Part shown: piece by piece, positions 1 to 7,124 of the stretch
How the letters are laid out: the number at the start of each line of letters is the position of its first letter
Numbering within the stretch: position 1 is the first letter of the stretch
Assembly: GCA_964518405.1 (NCBI GenBank)
Contig: CAZFGB010000175.1
Location: 1-19,615, forward strand
Direction: 5' to 3'
Source: VXNE01 sp964518405
Lineage (GTDB): Bacteria; Pseudomonadota; Gammaproteobacteria; Pseudomonadales; Azotimanducaceae
Length of the DNA stretch: 19,615 nucleotides
Program-made: the position numbers and the translations under genes
The notes under the pieces: generated by a model
What the model was told of the DNA's origin: nothing
Seen by the model: the letters and a program-made list of their open reading frames with translations, nothing else
The model's database searches: none

Positions 1-41
1 GCGGGTATCTGCGGGTCTTTTTGCCCCCTGGTGGTCTTCAT

Positions 42-59
42 GCGAGGGGTACCCCTCGC
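42..59. repeat. 18-base perfect palindrome centred on GGTACC
   Basis: GCGAGGGGT at 42-50 is exactly the reverse complement of ACCCCTCGC at 51-59, with no spacer. With a second hairpin at 93-110 it makes the pheT leader strongly structured. It could be part of a dispersed intergenic repeat, an operator, or an RNA structure controlling pheT. No second copy is visible in this window. Confidence 0.75.
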
Positions 60-92
60 GCTCCCCGGCTGAAGGCTCCGTTGCTCCTCCTT

Positions 93-110
93 GTGTGGTG
101 CCTGCCACAC
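93..110. repeat. Hairpin-forming inverted repeat
   Basis: GTGTGG at 93-98 pairs with CCACAC at 105-110 around a six-base loop. No U-run follows, so it is not a typical intrinsic terminator. It lies 34 bases after the palindrome at 42-59 and about 110 bases before pheT. Confidence 0.5.
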
Positions 111-219
111 GGCGTCGTCGCGCCTCGCCAGGAACCAAAAATCCCTCGCAGCTACACTCGCATCTTTAGACTTGACGGAACACTAGGGCAACTCCCGCGT
201 CGGAGCTCGCTTAATCATC

Positions 220-2589
220 ATGCAGTTCAGTGAACGATGGCTACGCGAATGGGTCGATCCGGACATCGACACGGAGACCCTCTGCGAACAGCTGACCGGC
301 GCCGGTCTCGAAGTCGATGCAATGGACGCCGCCGCCGCCGCGTTCGCCGGCGTCGTGGTGGGGGAGGTGCTGGACGTCGCGCCCCATCCCAATGCCGACA
401 AGCCGCTGGTCTGCACGGTCGGAGACGGTTCGGAATCGCACCAGGTGGTTTGCGGGGCGCCGAACATCCGCGCCGGGATGAAAACCCCGTTCGCCCGCGT
501 TGGCGCGGTGTTGCGTGGTGAGGAACTGCGCGCGCGTGATTTCCGGGGCGTCGCATCCCGCGGCATGTTGTGCTCGGCAGCGGAACTTGGATTGGGCGAC
601 GAGGCGGACGGCATTCTCGAACTGCCGGATGCGTTCGTGGCGGGGTCCGACCTGCGGGAAGCGCTGGCTCTCGACGACCGATGCATAACGTTGGATCTGA
701 CGCCCAATCGCGGCGACTGCCTGTCGCTCAAGGGCGTCGCGCGGGAAGTCGGGGTTCTCAACGACCTGCCGGTTCGGTTGCCGGACTGCGCGCCGGTCCC
801 CGCCCGGGTCGACGACCGGTTCCCAGTGGAAATAGTCGCCGGCGATGGTTGTCCCCGTTACCTCGGTCGCGTCGTGCGGAATGTCGACACCGGCAAGTCG
901 ACACCCTTGTGGATGACGGAACGCCTGCGCCGCTCGGGACTTCGGTCCATCGACCCGGTGGTCGACGTCACCAACTACGTGATGCTCGAACTCGGACAGC
1001 CGTTGCACGCGTTCGATCTCGACATGCTGCACGAGCGCATCATTGTCCGGATGGCGGACGAGGGCGAGCAGTTCACCTTGCTCGACGGCAGCCAGGTCAG
1101 GCTTGACGGCGAAACGCTGCTGATTGCGGACGTCCGGGGACCTGTCGCCATGGCGGGTGTCATGGGCGGTGATCGCTCGGCGGTGCAGGAATCAAGCAGA
1201 GACATCTTTCTTGAGTGCGCGTTCTTTGCGCCGCTCAAGGTCATGGGCACGGCCCGCCGTTACGGCATGCAGACCGATGCGTCCCAGCGATTCGAACGTG
1301 GCGTCGATCATGCGCTGCAGGAGGCTGCGATCGAGCGGGCGACCCGCCTCCTGGTCGATATCGCCGGCGGGCGCCCCGGTCCCGCGGTCGTGACCGAGAG
1401 CGCCGCCCACGTGCCGCGGCCGTCGAAGGTGCGTCTGCGCCGTTCGCGTCTCGACCTGTTGGTGGGGGAGGAGGTTCCCGGAACCGAGGTCGACCGGATT
1501 TTCGAACGCCTTGAGTTTTCTCCGCGGAACATCGACCGGGACGGGCAGGCCGTATGGGAGGTGACGGCGCCCAGCCATCGTTTCGACATCGCTATCGAAG
1601 AGGACCTGGTCGAAGAGGTCTGCCGGGTCCATGGCTACAACCGGGTGGCGGACAGCTATCCGCTTGGCGAGCTTTCGCCAAGGGCCATTCCTCGCGACTT
1701 CGGGGGGGCCAGGCCGATATGCGATGCCTTGGCCGGCCTCGGCTATCGCGAGGCCATCACCTACAGCTTCGTGGCGCCGGAACGAATGCGGTTGCTCGAC
1801 CCTGAAAATGAGCCGGTGGTCATTGCCAACCCGATGTCGCGCGATCAGTCCGTCATGCGCACGAATCTGCTTGCCGGACTGGTTGGCGCATTGCAGACAA
1901 ACCTCGCCCGGCAGCAACGCCGCGTGAGATTGTTCGAGTACGGACAGTGCTTCCCGAGCGGCCGGACGGAGGAAGTATTCCATGTCGCCGGCATTGCATG
2001 TGGCGGTCGCCTGCCGGAATCGTGGTCGGCATCTTCCGAGGAACTGGATTTCTTTGACGTAAAGGGCGATGTGGAGCGATTGCTGGCCGTTGGCGGCGGC
2101 TCTCAGGTCTTCGCGCCCGCCGACGATCCGGTATTGCATCCGGGCCAATCGGCCCTGGTGTTGTCCGAGGATCGGATAATCGGCCGTCTCGGCCGTTTGC
2201 ACCCGGAAGTGGAGGAGTCGCTTGACCTTGGCGTTCAGGCGTTCGTGTTCGAACTCCAAGCGGACGCCCTGATCGAACAGCCCGAACGCGAACACGAAAG
2301 CGTCTCCCGATTCCCCAGCGTTCGCCGCGATCTGGCGGTGGTCATCGACAGGACAGTGCCCGCTGGCGACGTGGAGTCGGCCGTGCGCGAAGTCCTTGCC
2401 AGCGTCCTGACCGAGTTCACCGTTTTCGACCTGTACGATGGTGAACGCATTGATTCCAATAAAAAAAGCCTCGGCATCGGGTTGACGTTGCAGCACGCAT
2501 CGCGCACTCTTGTGGATAACGAAACCAATGCCTTCATCGACGCTGTCGTTGGCTGCCTGGCGGAGAGATTCGGGGCTCGTTTGCGCTGA
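220..2589 (+). CDS. pheT: Phenylalanyl-tRNA synthetase beta subunit
   Basis: Large subunit of the cytoplasmic alpha2-beta2 enzyme that charges tRNA-Phe; the beta chain recognises the tRNA and carries the editing site. The 789 residues match the usual bacterial length of about 790-800. The start MQFSERWLREWV matches the conserved N-terminus of the family. In order I see the EMAP/OB-fold tRNA-binding domain (about 39-148, with HPNADK at 56-61), the B3/B4 editing domain with QPLHAFD at 260-266, the B5 region around 400-470, the core synthetase-like region, and the C-terminal ferredoxin-fold anticodon-binding domain beginning near FPSVRRDLA at 698-706. A GGAG at 202-205 lies rather far (14 bases) from the ATG. 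ihfA follows after 72 bases, the usual gammaproteobacterial order. The partner pheS is not in the window. Confidence 0.98.
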   Translation: MQFSERWLREWVDPDIDTETLCEQLTGAGLEVDAMDAAAAAFAGVVVGEVLDVAPHPNADKPLVCTVGDGSESHQVVCGAPNIRAGMKTPFARVGAVLRGEELRARDFRGVASRGMLCSAAELGLGDEADGILELPDAFVAGSDLREALALDDRCITLDLTPNRGDCLSLKGVAREVGVLNDLPVRLPDCAPVPARVDDRFPVEIVAGDGCPRYLGRVVRNVDTGKSTPLWMTERLRRSGLRSIDPVVDVTNYVMLELGQPLHAFDLDMLHERIIVRMADEGEQFTLLDGSQVRLDGETLLIADVRGPVAMAGVMGGDRSAVQESSRDIFLECAFFAPLKVMGTARRYGMQTDASQRFERGVDHALQEAAIERATRLLVDIAGGRPGPAVVTESAAHVPRPSKVRLRRSRLDLLVGEEVPGTEVDRIFERLEFSPRNIDRDGQAVWEVTAPSHRFDIAIEEDLVEEVCRVHGYNRVADSYPLGELSPRAIPRDFGGARPICDALAGLGYREAITYSFVAPERMRLLDPENEPVVIANPMSRDQSVMRTNLLAGLVGALQTNLARQQRRVRLFEYGQCFPSGRTEEVFHVAGIACGGRLPESWSASSEELDFFDVKGDVERLLAVGGGSQVFAPADDPVLHPGQSALVLSEDRIIGRLGRLHPEVEESLDLGVQAFVFELQADALIEQPEREHESVSRFPSVRRDLAVVIDRTVPAGDVESAVREVLASVLTEFTVFDLYDGERIDSNKKSLGIGLTLQHASRTLVDNETNAFIDAVVGCLAERFGARLR

Positions 2590-2661
2590 ATGCCGGCCAA
2601 GGCAAGTCCGTGGACGCAATTGGATACGGGGATCTGAACGAGCGTTGGCAAACTTCTAGCC

Positions 2662-2967
2662 GTGGCAAACACCTTGACCAAGGCTCGCATGGCGGAGCGT
2701 CTTTTCGACGAACTTGGACTCAGCAAACGCGAGGCCAAGGACATTGTCGAGATGTTTTTCGAGGAAATTCGCGCCTCGCTGTCGGACAACGCGCGCGTGA
2801 AGCTCTCCGGGTTCGGCAACTTCGATCTGCGTGACAAGCGCGAACGCCCGGGGCGAAATCCAAAGACGGGAGAGGAGATTCCCATCACGGCGCGCCGTGT
2901 CGTGACTTTCCGGCCAGGTCAGAAACTCAAGGCGCGGGTTGAAGCGTATGCGGGTCCGCCAGATTAG
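2662..2967 (+). CDS. ihfA: Integration host factor subunit alpha
   Basis: Small DNA-bending protein of the HU/IHF family that pairs with IhfB and acts in the nucleoid in transcription, replication and recombination. The 101 residues match IhfA closely: LTKARMAERLFDELGLSKRE at the start, VKLSGFGNFDLRDK in the middle, and the beta-arm RPGRNPKTGEEIPITARR (62-79) with the proline (Pro67) that intercalates into DNA. The GTG at 2662 is chosen because it gives the family N-terminus; no strong ribosome-binding site precedes it. It sits between pheT and a MerR-type gene on the same strand, so co-transcription with pheT is likely. IHF is known to affect its own operon in Escherichia coli; no convincing IHF site is visible upstream here. 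Confidence 0.97.
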   Translation: MANTLTKARMAERLFDELGLSKREAKDIVEMFFEEIRASLSDNARVKLSGFGNFDLRDKRERPGRNPKTGEEIPITARRVVTFRPGQKLKARVEAYAGPPD

Positions 2968-3052
2968 CCGGAAGCGTCGGCACCCAAACGCCGGCGTGTT
3001 GCGGGAAGCCTGCGGCACCGTCGAGGAAAACTGGTGTTGACGGAAATGACGC

Positions 3053-3403
3053 GTGGCTGCCCAGGCTGACGAACTGCCCCCCATTCCGAACAGGATCTAT
3101 TTCACCATCGGTGATGTCGCCAAGTTGTGCGATGTTCAACCGCATGTGCTGCGCTATTGGGAACGGGAATTCCCGCAACTCGCTACGGTAAAGCGACGCG
3201 GCAATCGCCGTTATTACCAGCGCAAGGACGTCATGCTCGTCAGACAGATTCGATCCCTGCTGTACGAAAAACTCTACACCATCGCCGGCGCGCGCAAACG
3301 CCTATCGGACGAAGACATGAAGGAAGACACGACGCAGTCCATGCTCGTGGTGAAACAACTGATCGTCGAGTTGGAAGAAGTCCTGCACGATCTGCGCGCC
3401 TGA
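3053..3403 (+). CDS. MerR-family transcriptional regulator (short form)
   Basis: Cytoplasmic DNA-binding regulator of 116 residues. The winged-helix N-terminus reads YFTIGDVAKLCDVQPHVLRYWEREF (about 16-40), then the wing with RRGNRRYY and the second helix pair through about residue 85. A short helical tail, VVKQLIVELEEVLHDLRA, follows and probably forms the dimerisation coiled coil. There is no effector domain and no cysteine metal-binding loop, so it is not CueR- or MerR-like in ligand use. The GTG start is the first possible one because an in-frame TGA lies two codons upstream. It follows ihfA by 85 bases. A small MerR protein after ihfA and before tRNA-Pro is a common gammaproteobacterial arrangement; its targets are unknown. 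Confidence 0.92.
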   Translation: MAAQADELPPIPNRIYFTIGDVAKLCDVQPHVLRYWEREFPQLATVKRRGNRRYYQRKDVMLVRQIRSLLYEKLYTIAGARKRLSDEDMKEDTTQSMLVVKQLIVELEEVLHDLRA

Positions 3404-3429
3404 CAGACGGCGCGCGTCCGAGGCGCGGT

Positions 3430-4896
3430 TCAATCGATTCCCAACCGCTTGCGCAGTTCTGCCACGTTTGGATCATGCGGCTTGCCGGTGCAGCGCTCTT
3501 CGAAGTCCCACAGCAGCGCCTCGAGTCGTTCCCGCCCCATCTCGGTATTCGCAGCTTCTCGCGGCGTTGCGTCGTTGAGCGCCATGAGCGACGTATCCAG
3601 CCATGCGGTCCAGTGCTTGTCGGCAGCCTTCTTCAGCAGTCGACGTGTTTCCGGGGAGTCGTTGAGTGCATCCGTGTCGCGTTTGCTACGCGCGTACGCC
3701 TTCGCTTGCCGCCCGTTCGGATTGTCTTGTATTTCCTTGAGCATCTGTTCCGGGGAGGTGATGGTCGCGTTCTTGAACTGTGCACGACTGCCCAGACGCT
3801 GTTCCATCTCGCGCCTGAATGTCTCGGCGCGAGTCTCGGAATTGACATCCGCCGTGAGGCGGGAACCGTCGATCGAGATCTGGCCCAGCGTCGTGTTGCT
3901 CCACTCAGCATGCTGCGCGTTTCCGGCCTTCACCCAAGGAAACGAGACGGAAACGAGCGCTCCGACCTTGTCGGTCTTGGAGCGGTCATCGCAGAAGCCC
4001 ATCGACAGGGGCGCGAGGGCGTCTCTCGCTTCCTGCGGAGTACACTTCAACTCGTAGTAGAGCTTCGTCAACTGCAACGGATCCCCATCGGTGTTCTGTA
4101 GTTCGGGCGGTCGGGGATCGAGCAGATCGTCGCGTATATCCACATACAACTCGCGCAGCTCGTAGGCCCATTCTCGCAGCAGATCCAGGCCCCTGATCGA
4201 GTCGGTCTCGAGGTCTTCGCGCATATCCAGAAAGATGCCGGCGTAGGAGGGCGGAATGACGAACGGCGCACAACCCAGCATGATGGAGTCGCCGTCAAGG
4301 GTGACCACGGCGGTGAACAGGATCGAGCCTTTCTTCAGTGTCTTCGATGCGCGTCGTTCATGCACTTCGAATTCGCGTTTCAGCAGCAGGTCTCGGATGG
4401 TCAGTTGGACCCCGGGCCGCGCGTTGAGCACGATGAAGAAGCTGAAGGGCTGCGAGCAGGCCTCATCAATGAATCGTCTCGCAAAGTCATCCTCTCCCTC
4501 GCCCTCGTGTTCGAGGTAGTGTTTGGCGACTGGCACCTCCGGCAGGCGGTATTTCTCGTCGACATCCGTGTTGTCCGGCATCCAGTGATAAATCCACCAC
4601 GACTGAAAGCTGGTCTCGAACTCCGGCCAGGGGTCGTCGAGGTCCAGGGGTTCGTCTTCCCAAAGCGTGAATTCGTCCCAAGCTTCGATCATGGATGCCG
4701 GACCGTAGTGCTCGATGGCGTGTGTACCCAGAAGCGGTCCGAGCCGCCCCTCCGTGCGGCGCATTCTGAGCCAGGCGATCCCCCGTGCCTGCCGCGTACC
4801 CGCAGTCCGCGCCTTGTCGAGGTTCATGCAACAGAACTTGTATTTCTTGCCGCTGCCGCAGGGACAGGGATGATTGCGACCGGTTTTCTTGACGAT
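3430..4896 (-). CDS. SEC-C zinc-motif protein with a probable ATC start
   Basis: Protein of unknown function. From the first ATG (4827) it has 465 residues, but the frame is open upstream to a TGA at 4923-4921. That extra stretch encodes KKTGRNHPCPCGSGKKYKFCC, ending directly before the ATG: a complete SEC-C zinc motif with cysteines at 11, 13, 22 and 23 if numbering starts at 4896. SEC-C proteins normally begin a few residues before such a motif. No ATG, GTG, TTG or CTG is in frame between 4920 and 4828. A strong GGGAGGAG (4912-4905) is eight bases before an ATC codon at 4896-4894, the best start candidate, giving 488 residues. The body is acidic and rich in tryptophan. Near the C-terminus, WTAWLDTSLMALNDATPREAA and the following helix resemble a tail I recall from other SEC-C proteins. 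It is convergent with the merR-type gene (26-base gap). A sequencing error at the start remains possible. Confidence 0.85.
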   Translation of the reverse strand: MVKKTGRNHPCPCGSGKKYKFCCMNLDKARTAGTRQARGIAWLRMRRTEGRLGPLLGTHAIEHYGPASMIEAWDEFTLWEDEPLDLDDPWPEFETSFQSWWIYHWMPDNTDVDEKYRLPEVPVAKHYLEHEGEGEDDFARRFIDEACSQPFSFFIVLNARPGVQLTIRDLLLKREFEVHERRASKTLKKGSILFTAVVTLDGDSIMLGCAPFVIPPSYAGIFLDMREDLETDSIRGLDLLREWAYELRELYVDIRDDLLDPRPPELQNTDGDPLQLTKLYYELKCTPQEARDALAPLSMGFCDDRSKTDKVGALVSVSFPWVKAGNAQHAEWSNTTLGQISIDGSRLTADVNSETRAETFRREMEQRLGSRAQFKNATITSPEQMLKEIQDNPNGRQAKAYARSKRDTDALNDSPETRRLLKKAADKHWTAWLDTSLMALNDATPREAANTEMGRERLEALLWDFEERCTGKPHDPNVAELRKRLGID

Positions 4897-4904
4897 TGGG
4901 CGAA

Positions 4905-4912
4905 CTCCTCCC
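4905..4912 (-). promoter_or_regulatory. Ribosome-binding site that decides the SEC-C gene start
   Basis: The minus strand reads GGGAGGAG, a near-perfect Shine-Dalgarno sequence, followed by eight bases and then ATC at 4896-4894. It is 77 bases from the first ATG at 4827, far too distant to serve it. This supports initiation before the SEC-C motif at a non-canonical codon. Confidence 0.7.
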
Positions 4913-4989
4913 GATGAATCTCAGCGAAGCCACACCGGAACTGCGGCGGGAAACGCAAAGTGCCGGCGCCCGGACGAGCGGCGCGCATT

Positions 4990-5026
4990 TTCGATATGAC
5001 GGCACTTACGATAACACCGTATCGAA
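4990..5026. repeat. Inverted repeat between SEC-C gene and tRNA
   Basis: TTCGATA at 4990-4996 is repeated in inverted form as TATCGAA at 5020-5026 with a 23-base spacer. It lies in the 233-base gap upstream of both the minus-strand SEC-C gene and the plus-strand tRNA. It could be a protein-binding site or chance. Confidence 0.3.
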
Positions 5027-5086
5027 GGTATAGGGTCGAAGCGGGGGACTTCCCTGTGATCTGCGTCGGTCAGCCAGTCAATCAAT

Positions 5087-5116
5087 CTGTGAACATGCGT
5101 TTGATCGGCGTAGAAT
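5087..5116 (+). promoter_or_regulatory. Candidate promoter of tRNA-Pro
   Basis: TAGAAT at 5111-5116 is a good -10 box; CTGTGA at 5087-5092 is a weak -35 with an 18-base spacer. Transcription would start near 5123, a few bases before the mature tRNA. The discriminator after the -10 is GC-rich, as expected for a stable-RNA promoter under stringent control. Confidence 0.5.
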
Positions 5117-5129
5117 CGCCGCTCCACTC

Positions 5130-5205
5130 GGGGCGTAGCGCAGTCTGGTAGCGCACCACACTGGGGGTGTGGTGGTCGCCGGTTCAAATCCGGCCGCCCC
5201 GACCA
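5130..5205 (+). tRNA. tRNA-Pro, anticodon GGG
   Basis: A full cloverleaf can be drawn. The acceptor stem CGGGGCG (5130-5136) pairs with CGCCCCG (5195-5201). The D stem is GCGC/GCGC (5139-5142, 5151-5154). The anticodon stem CCACA/TGTGG encloses the loop CTGGGGG, with GGG at 5163-5165. The T stem GCCGG/CCGGC encloses TTCAAAT. The discriminator is A5202 and the 3' CCA (5203-5205) is encoded. It reads CCC (and CCU by wobble). It belongs to the conserved block pheT, ihfA, merR-type, tRNA-Pro, here split by the SEC-C gene. Its 3' end is only five bases from the stop codon of the convergent binding-protein gene. Confidence 0.97.
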
Positions 5206-5210
5206 GTCGA

Positions 5211-7043
5211 TCAGTCGGGCGACGGGATGCGCGCCGCCTTTTCTTCGTCGTACCACCACGATGCCGGGAAACTGGTGCGGAACTCCGCGTCGTACGGTGG
5301 CCGGCCGAACTTGTCCCAATAGACCACGTGTGGCCCCTCAACCTGCATCAGCGGGATCATGTCGAAATTCCAGAGCAGTATGCGATCCAGCGCCTTCTGC
5401 GCGGCGGCCAGTTCCTCCCGCGAGCGCGCGTTCAGGACCCGCATGATCATGTCGTCGGCGGCCGCGCTCTGGATACCCGAGTGGTTTCGTGTCTGCGGCA
5501 GCATGGCATTGCTGGAGTGCCAGTAGGAAACGACCTCGACACCCGGCGGTTGCGCAACGCCAAGGGTGGCAAAGGAGAAGTCGAAGTCGAACTCGTTCAT
5601 GATGTTAACGAATTGCGCCGAGTCGACCATGCGGACGCGGGTTGTGAATCCCAGCCTCTGGAGTTGGTCCACGTACTGGAGGATCTGGCGCCGGTCGTTG
5701 GCGGAGCGGATGACGAAGGAGAGCGCGAAAGGCTCGCCATCGTCATTGACCAGGATACCGTCGCGCACCGTCCAACCGGACTGTCGAAGCAACTCGCGCG
5801 CTTGCAGCAGCGCGGGGCGGTTTCGACCCATCCCTTGTGAACGTCCCAGTTCGAACGCCTGGGTGAAGAGGCGCTCTGGCAGCTCATCGCGATAGGGCTC
5901 CAGCAGCGCGAGCTCGGCGGCGTTCGGACGGCCGACGGCGGAGAAGTCCGGTGGACCGAAGTAGCTTCGGGGAAGGCTGTGGAAGCCCTGGGCGATGTTG
6001 CGCCGGTACCAGGCGTAATCGAAAGCCAGCGTCAGGGCTTCTCTCACCCGGGGGTCCTTCAGGTTCTCCCGGCGTTCGTTTATGACGATGCCCCGCATCA
6101 ACCCGACGTAGTACTGGAAGTTGTGCCGGCGCATCACGATCCAGCCCTTGTGGCGGGCGGGGATGTCGTAGCCCGTGTGCCAGTACCGCGGATCCGTTTC
6201 CCGCCGGTAATCGACCAGCCCCTTGCGAAACCCTTCCCGTGACACGGTGCCGTCGCGATAGTAGTCGTAGCGGATGTAGTCGAAGTTGTGGCGACCGCGA
6301 TTGACGCCGAGGTTCCTGCCCCAGTAGTCGGGCACGCGTTCGTACAGAAGGTAGCGGGACTGCTGGAAATCCTTGACGCGATACGGGCCGCTGCCGAGCG
6401 GCGGGGTCAACGTCGTCCTGGTCGGATCGTGTTCCCGCCAGTAGTGCTCCGGCAGTATGGCGATCTTGCCGATGCTCGTGACCACGGCGGCGTTCAGACC
6501 ATTGATGTTGAGCAGATGGAATGTCAGTTCCCGTTCGCTGTGGATTTCGACCGACTCGACCATCCCGAATGCCGACTGGAGGTTGAAGCCCGAGTTGTCG
6601 CGAATCTGGTCGAACGTGAACTTCACGTCGTGCGCCGTTATGGGCACGCCATCGTGCCAATGCGCTTCGGGCCGGAGCCGGAAGTGCACCCAGCTGAAGT
6701 CGTCCGCGACCATCACGCTCTCGGCCAGGTTGCCGTAGAACGTGCCGATCTCGTCGTCGGCCGGAACGAAGAGCCCATCGTAGAGAAACGGTTGGGACCC
6801 CATGGAATGCTGGACACCGGGCACCGCGACGCCCTTGTTCAGGTAGGGTGTGAAAGAGTTCCAGTTGGCGCCCGTCGCCAGCACCAGCATGCCGCCCTTG
6901 GGGGCATCTGGGTTGACATAGTCGAAGTGCTCGAAGTCGGGCGGGTACTTGAACTCGCCGAAGAACGATACGCCGTGCTTGTACGTAGGATCCGCGACGC
7001 CAAGCGTCGCGCCGAATACGATAGTCGCTGCCAAGAGTCGCAT
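5211..7043 (-). CDS. YejA-like extracellular solute-binding protein, family 5
   Basis: Periplasmic substrate-binding protein of a peptide/oligopeptide-type ABC transporter, 610 residues, the usual length of the YejA group. The N-terminus MRLLAATIVFGATLGVA looks like a short signal peptide with cleavage near residue 17. Family features are KYPPDFEHFDYVNPDAPKGG near the mature start, the LYDGLF and LAESVMV region, HWHDGVPITAHDVKFTFDQI, LGSGPYRVKDF, and the C-terminus WWYDEEKAAR, very typical of YejA. YejA in E. coli delivers peptides, including microcin C, to the YejBEF permease. No permease or ATPase gene is adjacent, so this is an orphan or the rest lies elsewhere. It is convergent with tRNA-Pro and divergent from the Gfo/Idh gene. 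Specificity is unknown. Confidence 0.92.
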   Translation of the reverse strand: MRLLAATIVFGATLGVADPTYKHGVSFFGEFKYPPDFEHFDYVNPDAPKGGMLVLATGANWNSFTPYLNKGVAVPGVQHSMGSQPFLYDGLFVPADDEIGTFYGNLAESVMVADDFSWVHFRLRPEAHWHDGVPITAHDVKFTFDQIRDNSGFNLQSAFGMVESVEIHSERELTFHLLNINGLNAAVVTSIGKIAILPEHYWREHDPTRTTLTPPLGSGPYRVKDFQQSRYLLYERVPDYWGRNLGVNRGRHNFDYIRYDYYRDGTVSREGFRKGLVDYRRETDPRYWHTGYDIPARHKGWIVMRRHNFQYYVGLMRGIVINERRENLKDPRVREALTLAFDYAWYRRNIAQGFHSLPRSYFGPPDFSAVGRPNAAELALLEPYRDELPERLFTQAFELGRSQGMGRNRPALLQARELLRQSGWTVRDGILVNDDGEPFALSFVIRSANDRRQILQYVDQLQRLGFTTRVRMVDSAQFVNIMNEFDFDFSFATLGVAQPPGVEVVSYWHSSNAMLPQTRNHSGIQSAAADDMIMRVLNARSREELAAAQKALDRILLWNFDMIPLMQVEGPHVVYWDKFGRPPYDAEFRTSFPASWWYDEEKAARIPSPD

Positions 7044-7069
7044 CGGTGTTCGGCACCGGTGTCCTGGGC

Positions 7070-7097
7070 ACCATAGGTTATTCTCACTCGTTCACAA
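7070..7097 (-). promoter_or_regulatory. Candidate promoter of the YejA-like gene
   Basis: On the minus strand TTGTGA (7097-7092) and TATGGT (7075-7070) are separated by 16 bases, an acceptable sigma70 arrangement. Transcription would start near 7063, about 20 bases before the ATG at 7043. No clear Shine-Dalgarno sequence precedes that ATG. The 81-base divergent region is shared with the oxidoreductase gene. Confidence 0.35.
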
Positions 7098-7124
7098 ATG
7101 CCGAGTGCAAAGGGGAGCGGGAAC

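Larger units (their letters stand above)
1..219. other. Non-coding leader upstream of pheT
   Basis: No reading frame here resembles PheS, the alpha subunit that usually ends a few bases before pheT. The C-terminus of pheS is therefore more than 219 bases away or elsewhere. The stretch contains an 18-base perfect palindrome (42-59) and a 6-bp-stem hairpin (93-98 with 105-110). A short frame at 21-233 is proline- and arginine-rich, overlaps the pheT start and looks like a by-product of the repeats. I see no convincing sigma70 promoter: TTGACG at 172-177 has no good -10 partner. Confidence 0.6.

Noticed and set aside
21..233. 70-residue frame upstream of pheT
   Set aside because: Overlaps the pheT start, has no ribosome-binding site, is proline/arginine-rich and runs through palindromes; best explained as repeat sequence.
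1192..2619. 475-residue minus-strand frame opposite pheT
   Set aside because: Lies antisense to the unmistakable pheT; its composition is that of a GC-rich shadow frame and no motif is seen.
3449..4057. 202-residue plus-strand frame opposite the SEC-C gene
   Set aside because: Serine/arginine-rich shadow with no motif; the minus strand has a conserved zinc motif and protein-like composition.
5080..5092. Possible IHF-binding site before tRNA-Pro
   Set aside because: Matches the WATCAR-N4-TTR consensus with one mismatch, but such degenerate sites are frequent and it coincides with the weak -35 region; not enough to call.
5178..5230. Attachment site at the 3' end of tRNA-Pro
   Set aside because: No duplicate of the tRNA 3' end and no integrase are visible; only the short CAGTCG repeat occurs.
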